DNA of 64,000 nt, taken from contig NZ_JAFLRG010000001.1 of the NCBI RefSeq assembly GCF_017315725.1, positions 3,534,001-3,598,000 of the forward strand, in the 5' to 3' direction. Shown here in pieces: positions 1 to 8,045 of this stretch. The notes under the pieces were generated by a model. The model searched no databases. It saw only the letters and a list, made by a program, of their open reading frames with translations, and was not told the origin of the DNA. This DNA comes from Trinickia acidisoli. GTDB taxonomy: Bacteria; Pseudomonadota; Gammaproteobacteria; Burkholderiales; Burkholderiaceae. The position numbers were made by a program, and so were the translations under genes. How positions within the stretch are numbered: position 1 is the stretch's first letter; every line of letters begins with the position of its first letter.

Positions 1-92
1 AAACAGCAAGACGATCTCTCGCAACGATACGTTTGCCGTGCCTCTTTCCAATGCGATGCTCATATCGACTCGCCTTGACGCAGCCGCCGCGC

Positions 93-1637
93 TCAGCGAG
101 GCTCGTCCACCAGTTGAGGATCCACGAGCCGGCCACGCAGCACCTTCGAGAGCGTGACCATCTCTTTGCGACGGCTCCAGACCGAGGCCGCGATGCTCAC
201 CAACGCGCAACCGAGCAAGACCGCCGATATCGGGCTGCGCACGAACGTCATCGGATCGCCATTCGAAATCGTCAGTGCCTGGCGAAACGATTGCTCGAGC
301 GTATGGCCGAGAATCAGGCCGAACAGAAGCGGCGCCTTCGGAATATCGAACTTGCGGAACACATAGCCCACCGCACCGAAGAACAGTGCGAGGAACAAAT
401 CGAACGTATCGTTATTGAACGAATACACCCCTGTCGACGCGATCACGAGGATCACGCATAAAAGCACACGCGGCGGGACATAGAGGATGCGTGACAGGAT
501 CCCGACCAGCGGAAGGTTCAGAACGAGCAGCATGATGTTGCCCACGTACATGCTCGCGATGAGGCCCCAGACGAGATTCGGCTGCGAATGAAAGAGCATC
601 GGCCCCGGCTGCATGCCGTACATGATGAATGCACCCATAATGACCGCGGTCGCGCCCGAGCCCGGCACGCCGAGCGCCAGCAGGTGCACGAATGCCCCGC
701 AGCTATCGGCATTGGTGGCCGCCTCCGGGGCCGCGACGCCTTCGATCGCGCCATGCCCGAACTCCTCCGGGTGCTTCGACAGCTTCTTCTCCAGCACGTA
801 GGACAGCATGGCCGAAAGCGTACCGCCCAGCCCAGGCGCTGCCCCGCAAAGAAATCCGACGAACGAGCCGCGAAAGATCGCGGGGCGGGCACGGCGCCAT
901 TCGGCGCGAGTGAACCAGAGCTTGCCCTCGACGCGCACCGTGTGTAGCGTGCCGCCGAGCGCGCCTTCCACCATTCGGCTCACCTCGGAGATGGCAAATA
1001 GGCCTACGACGACTACGAGAAAATTCACGCGATCCTGCAACTGGACGAAGCCGAGCGTGAAACGTGCAACCCCGCTTTGCAAATCGATGCCCACCGTTGC
1101 CAATCCGAGCCCCAGAAACACCGCCAACATCCCTTTCGCGAGCGACTTGCCGGTCAGCGCGCTCACGGTGGACAGCGCGAAGCAAATCAGCGCGAAATAT
1201 TCGGTCGGCCCGAAATGCAGCGCGAAGGCGGCGAGGGGCGCGGCCACGAACGTGAGCGCCGTCACGCCCAGCATGCCGGCGATGAACGAGCTCACCGCGG
1301 CAATCGCGAGCGTTGCCGCCGCTCGGCCTTTCCTCGCGAGTGGATAGCCGTCGAGCACCGTCATCACCGCGGCCGCATCGCCGGGCGTATTCAGCAAGAT
1401 CGCCGTCACCGCGCCCCCGTACATGCATCCGTAATAGATGCCGGTGAGCATCATCAACGCCGAGGTCGGGTCCATGCCGAACGTGACGGGGATCAGCAAT
1501 GCGATGCCCGCCGAAGGCCCGATGCCAGGCAAGTGGCTGATCATCGTGCCGATGAACACGCCGATCAGCGTATAAAGCAAATGCGTCGGCGTCGCCGCGA
1601 TGCTGAGCCCGTGGATGATTCCGTGCAAACTGTCCAT
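93..1637 (-). CDS. TctA-family tripartite tricarboxylate transporter, large permease
   Basis: This is the 514-residue large membrane subunit of a TctABC-type secondary transporter, which imports carboxylates captured by a periplasmic binding protein. The family call rests on the full length (about 500 residues is normal), a very hydrophobic sequence with about ten or more membrane segments, and Gly/Pro-rich loops such as HLPGIGPSAGIALL near residue 35 and GAAPGLGGTLSAML near residue 263. It lies 12 bp downstream of the small subunit gene, so the two are certainly cotranscribed. The substrate cannot be read from the sequence. The neighbouring Pht5-like and GntR genes suggest an aromatic or other organic acid, which is inference. 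Confidence 0.93.
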   Translation of the reverse strand: MDSLHGIIHGLSIAATPTHLLYTLIGVFIGTMISHLPGIGPSAGIALLIPVTFGMDPTSALMMLTGIYYGCMYGGAVTAILLNTPGDAAAVMTVLDGYPLARKGRAAATLAIAAVSSFIAGMLGVTALTFVAAPLAAFALHFGPTEYFALICFALSTVSALTGKSLAKGMLAVFLGLGLATVGIDLQSGVARFTLGFVQLQDRVNFLVVVVGLFAISEVSRMVEGALGGTLHTVRVEGKLWFTRAEWRRARPAIFRGSFVGFLCGAAPGLGGTLSAMLSYVLEKKLSKHPEEFGHGAIEGVAAPEAATNADSCGAFVHLLALGVPGSGATAVIMGAFIMYGMQPGPMLFHSQPNLVWGLIASMYVGNIMLLVLNLPLVGILSRILYVPPRVLLCVILVIASTGVYSFNNDTFDLFLALFFGAVGYVFRKFDIPKAPLLFGLILGHTLEQSFRQALTISNGDPMTFVRSPISAVLLGCALVSIAASVWSRRKEMVTLSKVLRGRLVDPQLVDEPR

Positions 1638-1649
1638 GTCCCGGCTGCC

Positions 1650-2177
1650 TCAAAATGGAAGAAGGCCCGTCGGCATCGGAACACCGAGAAGCTGAGCAAA
1701 CAGCAGATCGAGAACGATCGTCACGCCTAGCGCGATCAAAAGATTCGACTTGAGCCGTTTGCGATTGAAATAGGCGAGCAGACCGAACAGGAATGCCGAG
1801 GTGGAAATCAGGTAGCCGAGCCGCTCGAAGCACGCGTAGTACACGCCCGTCCACACGAGCATGCCTATGAGGACGAAATAGTGGCCCTTCGACTGCTGGG
1901 CCTGCTCGTGTCCCTGCTCTTGTCCCTGCGTGTCCGACACCTCGTTTGTTTCGACGGCCTTCGGCTCATGGGCATGCGAAGCGCGCCGGCCTTTCGTCTC
2001 CAGCAGCAGCAACAGCGCCGATGCGATCAGACCGGCACCGACCAGCGCGGGAAAAACCTTCGGCCCGAGCGGATCGCTCAAGCGAACGTCGGGCAAACGC
2101 ATGTCCATGATCAGGTATGCGCCGGCGAGTGCGATGACACCGAGCGCAAGCCATACATCTTTGTTGATGCTCTTCAT
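1650..2177 (-). CDS. TctB-family transporter small permease
   Basis: This is the small membrane subunit of the same TctAB transporter, 175 residues from the ATG at 2177. The sequence shows four hydrophobic segments with a polar Glu/Gln-rich loop (ETNEVSDTQGQEQGHEQAQQ) between the second and third, as in TctB proteins. An in-frame ATG nine codons upstream is possible, but the chosen start gives the usual short N-terminus before the first membrane segment (KDVWLALGVIALAGAYL). It sits just upstream of tctA in the same orientation. No TctC-type binding protein gene lies next to it; the adjacent upstream gene belongs to another periplasmic-binding-fold family. Confidence 0.88.
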   Translation of the reverse strand: MKSINKDVWLALGVIALAGAYLIMDMRLPDVRLSDPLGPKVFPALVGAGLIASALLLLLETKGRRASHAHEPKAVETNEVSDTQGQEQGHEQAQQSKGHYFVLIGMLVWTGVYYACFERLGYLISTSAFLFGLLAYFNRKRLKSNLLIALGVTIVLDLLFAQLLGVPMPTGLLPF

Positions 2178-2230
2178 GTCTCCTCCAGCATTCGTCTCAG
2201 GCAACGCCGCCGCGAGGCGGGATAGCCCGA

Positions 2231-3214
2231 TTAGAAATTGAATGCGTCCGACGTGCTCTGAGCGAACAGCTCATTCATCGGCACCACGCGCTCGATCAGC
2301 CCGTCGTTTTGCGCGTAGCGCTGCAACGTGTCGAGTTCGCCGCGGCTCTCGTTCACGCCGTAGCGCCAATAGTCGTCGCCCATCAGCGCCCTCACCTGAT
2401 TGAACTCGTCGGTGATCCACGGATGCATGATGCGCAGCGTATCCGTCACCTGAAGTTCCGTCAGAGCAATATCGCGCGCTTTCTTGAACGCGGCGAATAC
2501 GTTGACCGGAAGCCAAGGGTGCCGTTCAACGAGCGAGCGCCGAATGCCGAGCGTGTGCATGGGCGGGAACATCCCCGTTTTGCGAAACCAGGCTTGCTCG
2601 GCTTCGCGAAACGCGGGGAAAAGACGTCGCACGTGTTCGTTGCGTCCAAAGCACGAAGGCGGCTTGGGCGCGATCACCGCATCGATCTCGCCCACATCGA
2701 GCAGACGCGCAAGCGTCTCGCCCGGTGCGATCGGCTCGATTTCGATGTCGGGCCGCACCGCATAGGGAACCCGCGCCGCGCGCCCCGCCTGTTCGAGACC
2801 GCCGACTACCCAGCGCACGTCGCAACTATCGATACCGTATTCGTCTGCGAGCATGCCCCGCACCCAAATACCTGCCGTTTGCTGAAAGTCGGGCACGCCG
2901 ATACGGCGCCCCTTCAGTGCCTCGGGCGAATCGATCCCGCGGTCGCTACGAACGTAGATGGCCGAGTGACGAAACGATCGCGAGAGAAACACCGGCACAC
3001 CGATGTAATGCGTTGCCGCACGCGCCGTGGTCATGAGGTGTGTGCCCAGCGATAGCTCCGAAATATCGAACTCCGCGTGCCGAAACGCGCGTTGAAACAG
3101 CTCTTCGGCAGGGCCGGTCACGAAATGGATCTTCACCCCTTCGATTGAGACCCTGTTGTCGAGCAACGCTCGGGTTCGGTCTGTGTTCTGGCAAGCCAGC
3201 GATAGTTCGAGCAT
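2231..3214 (-). CDS. Pht5-like protein (4,5-dihydroxyphthalate decarboxylase / substrate-binding fold)
   Basis: This 327-residue protein resembles 4,5-dihydroxyphthalate decarboxylase (Pht5) and related proteins with a type 2 periplasmic-binding fold. The N-terminus LELSLACQNTDRTRALLD, the EFDISELSLGTHL segment near residue 50, and LKGRRIGVPDFQQTA near residue 100 are typical of that family. The start at 3214 is preferred over an in-frame ATG 24 codons upstream, because conserved sequence begins there. No signal peptide is visible, so it is probably cytoplasmic and enzymatic rather than a secreted TctC replacement. It lies upstream of tctB/tctA on the same strand, which suggests that the three genes serve one carboxylate. 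The true substrate is unknown; many members of this family are misannotated. Confidence 0.75.
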   Translation of the reverse strand: MLELSLACQNTDRTRALLDNRVSIEGVKIHFVTGPAEELFQRAFRHAEFDISELSLGTHLMTTARAATHYIGVPVFLSRSFRHSAIYVRSDRGIDSPEALKGRRIGVPDFQQTAGIWVRGMLADEYGIDSCDVRWVVGGLEQAGRAARVPYAVRPDIEIEPIAPGETLARLLDVGEIDAVIAPKPPSCFGRNEHVRRLFPAFREAEQAWFRKTGMFPPMHTLGIRRSLVERHPWLPVNVFAAFKKARDIALTELQVTDTLRIMHPWITDEFNQVRALMGDDYWRYGVNESRGELDTLQRYAQNDGLIERVVPMNELFAQSTSDAFNF

Positions 3215-3291
3215 AGAGATCAAGTACCGTATCGGTAGGAATCCGGACAGCACGCTCGTCGAGCAAACGTGCGGGATCAAAAACAAATTGC

Positions 3292-3331
3292 TAAGTAGTA
3301 CTAACTAAATTTCCGGCAATGCAATGCCGGA
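3292..3331. promoter_or_regulatory. Candidate GntR operator and hairpin upstream of the Pht5-like gene
   Basis: Two symmetric elements sit together in the 181-bp gap between the GntR gene and the Pht5-like gene. The first, at about 3292-3309, centres on the palindrome TAGTACTA with further partly symmetric flanks, the size expected for an FCD-type GntR operator. The second, at 3312-3331, is a hairpin with arms TCCGGCA and TGCCGGA. The hairpin could instead end the gntR transcript, but the following minus-strand sequence is only weakly T-rich. Operator function is inferred from position. Confidence 0.35.
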
Positions 3332-3395
3332 TCGAGTGCTTGGGAGAGCGAGCGCTACGGAGCAGCCTATGGAGCGCCGCTGCGCGAGCCTTCGG

Positions 3396-4121
3396 TCAGG
3401 CGATCTTATCGCCGGCTTCTCGCGCACCCGCTTTTGTCATGCCATCCAACGAAAGGAGCATGCGCTCTTTGCCCTTCGACACATGGGTGAAGCTCGTCTC
3501 GTAGCTGCGGCGCGAGTCGTGCGATTTCAACGTGTTGACGATCTCGCGATGCTCCTCGTTCGACTCGAGCAGCGCCCCGCGCTGCACCATGCCGTGGACC
3601 CGGAACAGATGAAACTCTTTGACGAACGCTCGATACTGCTTGAGCAGCCGCGAGTTGCCCGTCGAACGGACGATGTAATCGTGGAACTCGAGATTGAGCG
3701 GATCGAAGCGCGAGAAATCGCCCTTCTCAGCGGCGTCCTGCATTTCATCCACGTAGCTGTCGAGTTGCCGAGCCATCTCGGCGGTGAGTACCGGCGCAAG
3801 CAGCGAAGCCGCAAGCGCGGTCAAGCCCGCCCGCAGGTCATACACTTCGATCGCGTCGTCACGCGTCACTTCTTGAATGAAGACACCGCGTTGCGGAATC
3901 TGATATACGAGGCCCAGTTCGGCCAGCGCCCGGCACGCCTCCCGGACAGGCCCTCGGCTGACGGCGAGCTTATCGGCCACGGCCTTTTCATTCAGGCGCT
4001 CACCCGGCTTCAATTCGCCGCTCAAAATCATGCGCTCGATCTCACGCTGAACGACACCAGTCAACGTGTTCGCTCGGAAGTCGGCTAGAGAGACGGGAGT
4101 GGAGGTGCGATCGGTTTCCAT
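3396..4121 (-). CDS. GntR-family transcriptional regulator, FCD (FadR) subclass
   Basis: This 241-residue repressor-type regulator has an N-terminal winged helix (about residues 18-85) with the GntR signature LSGELKPGERLNEKAVADKL followed by VSRGPVREACRALAELGLV. It also has an all-helical C-terminal FCD ligand-binding domain (about 90-225), with the metal-site type residues DLRAGL, LEFHDYIV and HREIVNTL. FCD regulators usually sense carboxylates or amino acids and control the adjacent catabolic or transport operon, so the Pht5-TctB-TctA genes downstream are the likely target. The promoter found upstream places the transcription start almost on the ATG. Confidence 0.93.
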   Translation of the reverse strand: METDRTSTPVSLADFRANTLTGVVQREIERMILSGELKPGERLNEKAVADKLAVSRGPVREACRALAELGLVYQIPQRGVFIQEVTRDDAIEVYDLRAGLTALAASLLAPVLTAEMARQLDSYVDEMQDAAEKGDFSRFDPLNLEFHDYIVRSTGNSRLLKQYRAFVKEFHLFRVHGMVQRGALLESNEEHREIVNTLKSHDSRRSYETSFTHVSKGKERMLLSLDGMTKAGAREAGDKIA

Positions 4122-4129
4122 GAGAAACG

Positions 4130-4158
4130 AGTCTAGTGAGGGGAATGAAAAATGTCAA
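4130..4158 (-). promoter_or_regulatory. Sigma-70 promoter of the gntR gene
   Basis: Read on the minus strand there is a perfect -35 box TTGACA (4158-4153), a 17-bp spacer and the -10 box TAGACT (4135-4130). The expected start site is near 4123, only one or two bases before the ATG at 4121, and no Shine-Dalgarno sequence lies in between. The mRNA would therefore be leaderless or nearly so. Confidence 0.7.
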
Positions 4159-4227
4159 CACTTTACTTTTTCCAACGCGGAGCGGGTTCGACAGCATTTT
4201 GTAATGCTAGATCCCCCTCCGGCTCGT

Positions 4228-4782
4228 TACCCAAGATACGCATCGGTCATCGAGTGAGCGAGGATCTCGACTTCGCGCACACAGGCGGTGGGCACCTACC
4301 GCGCAGTCGGCTCCCCAGTCGGCTCCCGCAGTCGGCTCCCATTGCTCGCTCGATCGCTACGCGATCGAGGCATCAAACCAGAGTCGAATCAAAGCCCACT
4401 GGCGGAGGAAGAGTTCATTGATGCTGGGCTCGAACTCGTCAACTATCAACAAGATTTTCTCGCCAACGAGACAGTCAGGGTTTCATTCGTCGCCCTCGAC
4501 TCGCCGGCGCAACGCTCCATTGCAGGAAACCCCACGCCGCCCCTGCGAGTAGCAACGCTGGATGAAATCTTCGCACTCGAGTGCCTTGTTTGCGCCGAAC
4601 GCGCGAATGCGATTGCTGCCTTGCCGGCCGGATGCAGGCGACGAAGGCTACGCGCCATTGCTGACCAACGCGCCGAGCCTGGACACGATGCGCGTTTTTT
4701 TCAGTCGCAGTTGGACGAACTAGAAGTTCGGCTCGCGAAGCAAGCGTTCAGCGAACTCGGCTGTTCTTCACGCGATCAATGA
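4228..4782 (+). pseudogene. Remnant of an AbiEii-like nucleotidyltransferase (toxin family)
   Basis: Two consecutive plus-strand frames carry pieces of one protein. Around 4235-4330 the frame reads IGHRVSEDLDFAHTGG followed by LPRSRLP, the Gly-His/Ser-x-Asp-x-Asp core of small AbiEii/AbiGii nucleotidyltransferases. From about 4345 to 4782 another frame reads NETVRVSFVALDSP and then LRVATLDEIFALECLVCAERAN, the downstream conserved part of the same family. The junction holds GC-rich repeats of a CAGTCGGCTCCC unit (4308-4340), a likely cause of the frame loss. The start is not identifiable and the conserved C-terminal DLYDL part is missing, so it is almost surely not functional. Confidence 0.6.
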
Positions 4783-4917
4783 ACGCCACGGCTTCGGCGT
4801 CTGCCTGCGAGCGAGCGCAGCTTCGAGGGGATCGTTCAGGCAATCCGTGAACCGCGCCTCGACCGATCCGTCGCCCCTATGGCAGAAACACGTGCGCCAC
4901 TCGGCGGAAAGCGGCAT

Positions 4918-5547
4918 TTACTGCACGAACTTGGCATCCATCGCCGGCAGAGTCGGCATGACCTCGAAGTACAGCTCCGCGGGAGAACGGATCAGCAGCG
5001 CAAACGAATCCTCGTGATAATGACCAAACGTCATATAGACGAAACCAAAACGGTAGTCAACGACAAGCCGGGCGATCTGGTGCATACCGTCTTGGCACGT
5101 ATATTCCATGAACTGCCCGCTGGTATCCACGTTGGCCGATGCCTGATTATGCGGCAAAGCGCCAACCGTCATCGCCGCGTTGCGAATGGCCGGAGCATGA
5201 ACCTCGAGCCGGGATGAAGTCGATCCGCTCTGATAGGGTAAATAGCCGTGCTCGTTCTGATGGATGGAGCGCGCACTCACGTTGAAACTGTGAAGCATAC
5301 TGTTGCTCTTCATCGCTTTGCGAATTTGGCGCAATAAACTGTATGTCACCGGGGTATCCTCGAGACATTCGTCGTTGAAGATCGGCACCACCCTCGTCTT
5401 ATGGTAATGGTCGGAGAATTTGATACCCCCATTGTAATTCTGGGTGCCACATTTATTGAAAAATATTCTCATTACAGATGGAAAATTTCCACCATTGCTA
5501 TCTTCTACTGTAGAAACGGCGCTAAACGGCATATCACCCTCATTCAT
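4918..5547 (-). CDS. Unrecognised protein, probable 3' part of a frameshifted gene
   Basis: The open frame encodes 209 residues from the first ATG, but the same frame stays open without a start codon up to 5685. The stretch before the ATG reads like real protein (RYSRNAYRYTHLGHNDVVL), and no ribosome-binding site precedes the ATG. The frame overlaps the end of the next gene upstream, and deleting one base near 5640 joins both into one frame of about 528 residues. I recognise no domain. The composition is lower in GC than the core genes, mixed alpha/beta in character, without membrane segments or a signal peptide. It may be a decayed gene, or the two parts may be separate. Confidence 0.55.
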   Translation of the reverse strand: MNEGDMPFSAVSTVEDSNGGNFPSVMRIFFNKCGTQNYNGGIKFSDHYHKTRVVPIFNDECLEDTPVTYSLLRQIRKAMKSNSMLHSFNVSARSIHQNEHGYLPYQSGSTSSRLEVHAPAIRNAAMTVGALPHNQASANVDTSGQFMEYTCQDGMHQIARLVVDYRFGFVYMTFGHYHEDSFALLIRSPAELYFEVMPTLPAMDAKFVQ

Positions 5548-5626
5548 CGTCGAAATTAACGTTACAACGCCATTCCAATGAATCAGAACGACGTCGTTAT
5601 GCCCAAGATGGGTATAACGATATGCG

Positions 5627-6505
5627 TTACGGCTGTATCGCTCCGTCGCTGCGCAACGTCCCCATCTTGCTGTCTTTTTTATCGGTCAATACGAGACCGC
5701 CCGATCCCGGTTTTCCGAATAGAGGAAACAGGCCGGCGTGATTCCTGTAGGAAATGATGACTTCGTTGTTTTCGCCCTCTTGCGAAGCTACCGCCACCTT
5801 GGTTCGATACGCATGTGCGTTGTTTCTTCTTCTCTCCAAGAGCCCTGGCGACAACGGCCCTCCCATGATGTTCGCCATACCGTATCTCACATGCAGCCTT
5901 CCGTCATCCTCACCCGGCGAGCCCGTCTTTTCTTTTTTTATTATCAAAAATCCCGAGTGCATGTCGTCCGAAGAGCCGTATTTTATGCGAGTTAAATTCG
6001 CTCGCATTCCTTGATACTCCGTGTAGAGCTCACTGCCTCGATTCGCTTTTGCAACCGCGGACAGCAACGCAAATGCCACCAGGTCTTCCTCGAGAGGAAT
6101 CGGCATAAAAACGATGATTGTTTTTGCGGTTATCTTGAAAAACTGGTTCGCAAGTGGGATATCAGGGCGCAGAAGCACGGCACTGAGATCATGCAACCCC
6201 AGATCGTTCTTCAGTTTCTTCAGAAAATTATCTGCATTTAGGCGAGCAATCGTGCCAGCGACAGAAGGATCGAGATTGATCGTAGTTTCGACATGCTTCC
6301 TCACCCCAATCTGCTTCAGGGCCGCATCGTCGCCGGTCGCCCGAGCAGTCATGCGCCGTTCTTTAAAAGCCGTTGCGAAATCGTCCGTACTCTCCCAGCT
6401 TTTTATGTCGGCGAACCATATTCTGGCGAACTCTCTTATGACATCCAACTCCGCCCCGTCTTCTATTGCCGCCATGAGGCGGCCCCGGCTTTCTTCGAGC
6501 GACAT
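5627..6505 (-). CDS. Unrecognised protein, probable 5' part of a frameshifted gene
   Basis: This open frame of 292 codons begins MSLEESRGRLMAAIEDG and has no domain I can name. It shows a helical N-terminal third, a middle hydrophobic strand (TIIVFMPIPLEEDLVAFALL, about residues 130-150), and a polar Gly/Arg-rich end. There is no signal peptide. Base composition is lower in GC than in flanking genes, which suggests transfer. The stop lies inside a stretch where the neighbouring frame continues with good coding character, so this and the downstream frame probably formed one gene. An intact 292-residue product remains possible. Confidence 0.55.
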   Translation of the reverse strand: MSLEESRGRLMAAIEDGAELDVIREFARIWFADIKSWESTDDFATAFKERRMTARATGDDAALKQIGVRKHVETTINLDPSVAGTIARLNADNFLKKLKNDLGLHDLSAVLLRPDIPLANQFFKITAKTIIVFMPIPLEEDLVAFALLSAVAKANRGSELYTEYQGMRANLTRIKYGSSDDMHSGFLIIKKEKTGSPGEDDGRLHVRYGMANIMGGPLSPGLLERRRNNAHAYRTKVAVASQEGENNEVIISYRNHAGLFPLFGKPGSGGLVLTDKKDSKMGTLRSDGAIQP

Positions 6506-6797
6506 GCGTGGTCTCCGTTCGCAATGATCTGACAGTATGGCACCGAGCCCTACCGGTCACAACGCATGCAAATGGGGCATCTCACTAGGCATGAAGTCAA
6601 CCGATCGATGACGCGGCATCGCACGATGCATCGCGAGCCGGCGCACCGGCAATCCATGCGGACCTATGCATGGACTTCATGGCGACTCGGGAATGGGACG
6701 AGACAGGGCTAGTCGGTATCGTGCTTTCACATCGCGAGGCACGAGACGTTATCGGTGTCGCCGCGACGATTCCGAACGATTTCCACAGGAGACGCCC
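6506..6797. other. Upstream region of the Rieske operon
   Basis: This 292-bp stretch separates the unrecognised minus-strand gene from the Rieske operon and must hold both promoters. It contains a short inverted repeat TCCATGC/GCATGGA (6653-6674) and the more widely spaced pair CATGAAGTC (6590-6598) and GACTTCATG (6673-6681). I could not assign a convincing -35/-10 pair. LysR control of the operon is possible but no clear T-N11-A site stands out. Confidence 0.3.
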
Positions 6798-7853
6798 ATG
6801 ATCCATGCCCAAGCCGCCGTGCTGACCCAATCACGGTCGAACAACTTACCCCGCAATTGCACCTTCGACGCCCGCGACTGGGAGATTCTGAGCCGCTACT
6901 GGCATCCTGTCGCATTCGCGAGCGACGTGCGCGACCAGCCGCTAAGCGTGACGCTGCTCGACGAGCCGCTCGTGCTGTTTCGTGCGCAAGGCAGCGTGGT
7001 TGCCGCGCGCGACGTGTGTCCCCATCGAGGCGCGCCCCTCAGCCGGGGCTGGGTCGCCAATGATCATCTGGTCTGCCCATATCACGGCCTCGAATACGAG
7101 GCGAGCGGCACATGCAGCCGCATCCCGTCGCAACCGGAGGGTCCCATTCCGGAGCGCCTTTGCCTGGCGACGTATCCGGCGCAAGAGGCATACGGCCTCG
7201 TATGGGTTTCGCTTGGCGGCGGCGCGATCCCGCTACCCGAGTTCCCGGCTTGGAATACAGAGGGATATCAGCAGATCCTTCCCCCGTCGATCGACATTCG
7301 CGCATCGGCCGGACGACAAACCGAAGGCTTCATCGACGTCGCGCACTTTGCGTGGATTCACCACGACAGCTTCGCGGACCGGCACAACCCCGTCGTGCCG
7401 CGATATTCGGTCGAGCGGCGGGAAAACGGCATGCGTGCGGAATACGTGAGCCCGGTCAGCAACTTTCCCAAGTCCATGCGGCATCGCGCACCCGAGGGCT
7501 TCCTATGGCGAAGAATCTTCGAAGTCGATGTTCCGTTCTTCGCGCGTCTCACTGTGCATTTCCCCGAAAACGGCAAGCTCGCGATTCTCAATGCAGCAAG
7601 CCCCATATCCGCGCGATTGACCCGTTTGTTCGTGCCCATCGTCCGAAATTTCGACCAGGACCTTCCGCTCGAAGAAGTCTATGCGTTCAACCGACAAGTG
7701 TTCGAGGAAGACCGCGCCATCGTCGAGTTGCAGTGCCCGGAAGATTTGCCGATCGAACGCTCCGCGGAAGCACCGATTCTCGCGGATCGGTCATCGGGCG
7801 CTTATCGGCGCGCACTTGCCGAAATCGGCCTGGGACAATCGTACGTGCGTTGA
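6798..7853 (+). CDS. Rieske non-heme iron oxygenase, alpha subunit (VanA-like)
   Basis: This 351-residue oxygenase component hydroxylates or demethylates a substrate, probably an aromatic one, using electrons passed to its Rieske centre. The [2Fe-2S] site is clear: C74-P-H76 and C93-PY-H96 in DVCPHRGAP and LVCPYHGLEY. The mononuclear iron site is seen at D180, H183 and H188 in FIDVAHFAWIHH. Length and layout match single-component alpha subunits of the vanillate demethylase / phthalate 4,5-dioxygenase type. The ATG at 6798 follows AGGAG by a good distance; an upstream in-frame ATG at 6666 lacks conserved sequence. Rubredoxin and rubredoxin reductase genes follow at once, which suggests an unusual electron chain. 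The substrate is unknown. Confidence 0.92.
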   Translation: MIHAQAAVLTQSRSNNLPRNCTFDARDWEILSRYWHPVAFASDVRDQPLSVTLLDEPLVLFRAQGSVVAARDVCPHRGAPLSRGWVANDHLVCPYHGLEYEASGTCSRIPSQPEGPIPERLCLATYPAQEAYGLVWVSLGGGAIPLPEFPAWNTEGYQQILPPSIDIRASAGRQTEGFIDVAHFAWIHHDSFADRHNPVVPRYSVERRENGMRAEYVSPVSNFPKSMRHRAPEGFLWRRIFEVDVPFFARLTVHFPENGKLAILNAASPISARLTRLFVPIVRNFDQDLPLEEVYAFNRQVFEEDRAIVELQCPEDLPIERSAEAPILADRSSGAYRRALAEIGLGQSYVR

Positions 7854-7874
7854 ACGCGAGGTGGGAGAGCGAAG

Positions 7875-8045
7875 ATGACAATCTGGGAATGTGTGATTTG
7901 CGGGTTTCGCTATGACGAAGCCGAGGGTTTGCCGCATGAGGGTATTGCGCCCGGTACGCGCTGGGAAGACGTTCCGAACGATTGGGTGTGCCCCGATTGC
8001 GCAACGGGCAAGCACGATTTCGACATGCAGGCGGTATCGCAATGA
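7875..8045 (+). CDS. Rubredoxin
   Basis: This small 56-residue electron carrier has the four cysteine iron ligands in two pairs, C6-x2-C9 (ECVICGFRYD) and C39-x2-C42 (WVCPDCA), with the usual aromatic residues Y13, W30 and W37 of a rubredoxin core. The ATG at 7875 is preceded by GGGAGAGCGAAG. The gene starts 21 bp after the Rieske oxygenase and overlaps the rubredoxin reductase start by four bases (ATGA), so translational coupling is likely. It probably shuttles electrons from the reductase to the oxygenase, a role known for rubredoxins in alkane hydroxylase systems and inferred here from context. Confidence 0.93.
   Translation: MTIWECVICGFRYDEAEGLPHEGIAPGTRWEDVPNDWVCPDCATGKHDFDMQAVSQ

Noticed and set aside
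4300..4345. Tandem CAGTCGGCTCCC units as a CRISPR or satellite array
   Set aside because: Only two or three short copies occur within a decayed gene; no repeat-spacer pattern exists here or elsewhere in the window.
6653..6674. Inverted repeat TCCATGC/GCATGGA upstream of the Rieske operon as a LysR operator
   Set aside because: The arms and spacing do not fit T-N11-A well, and the only LysR gene nearby lies on the far side of the operon; kept only as a note in the region entry.
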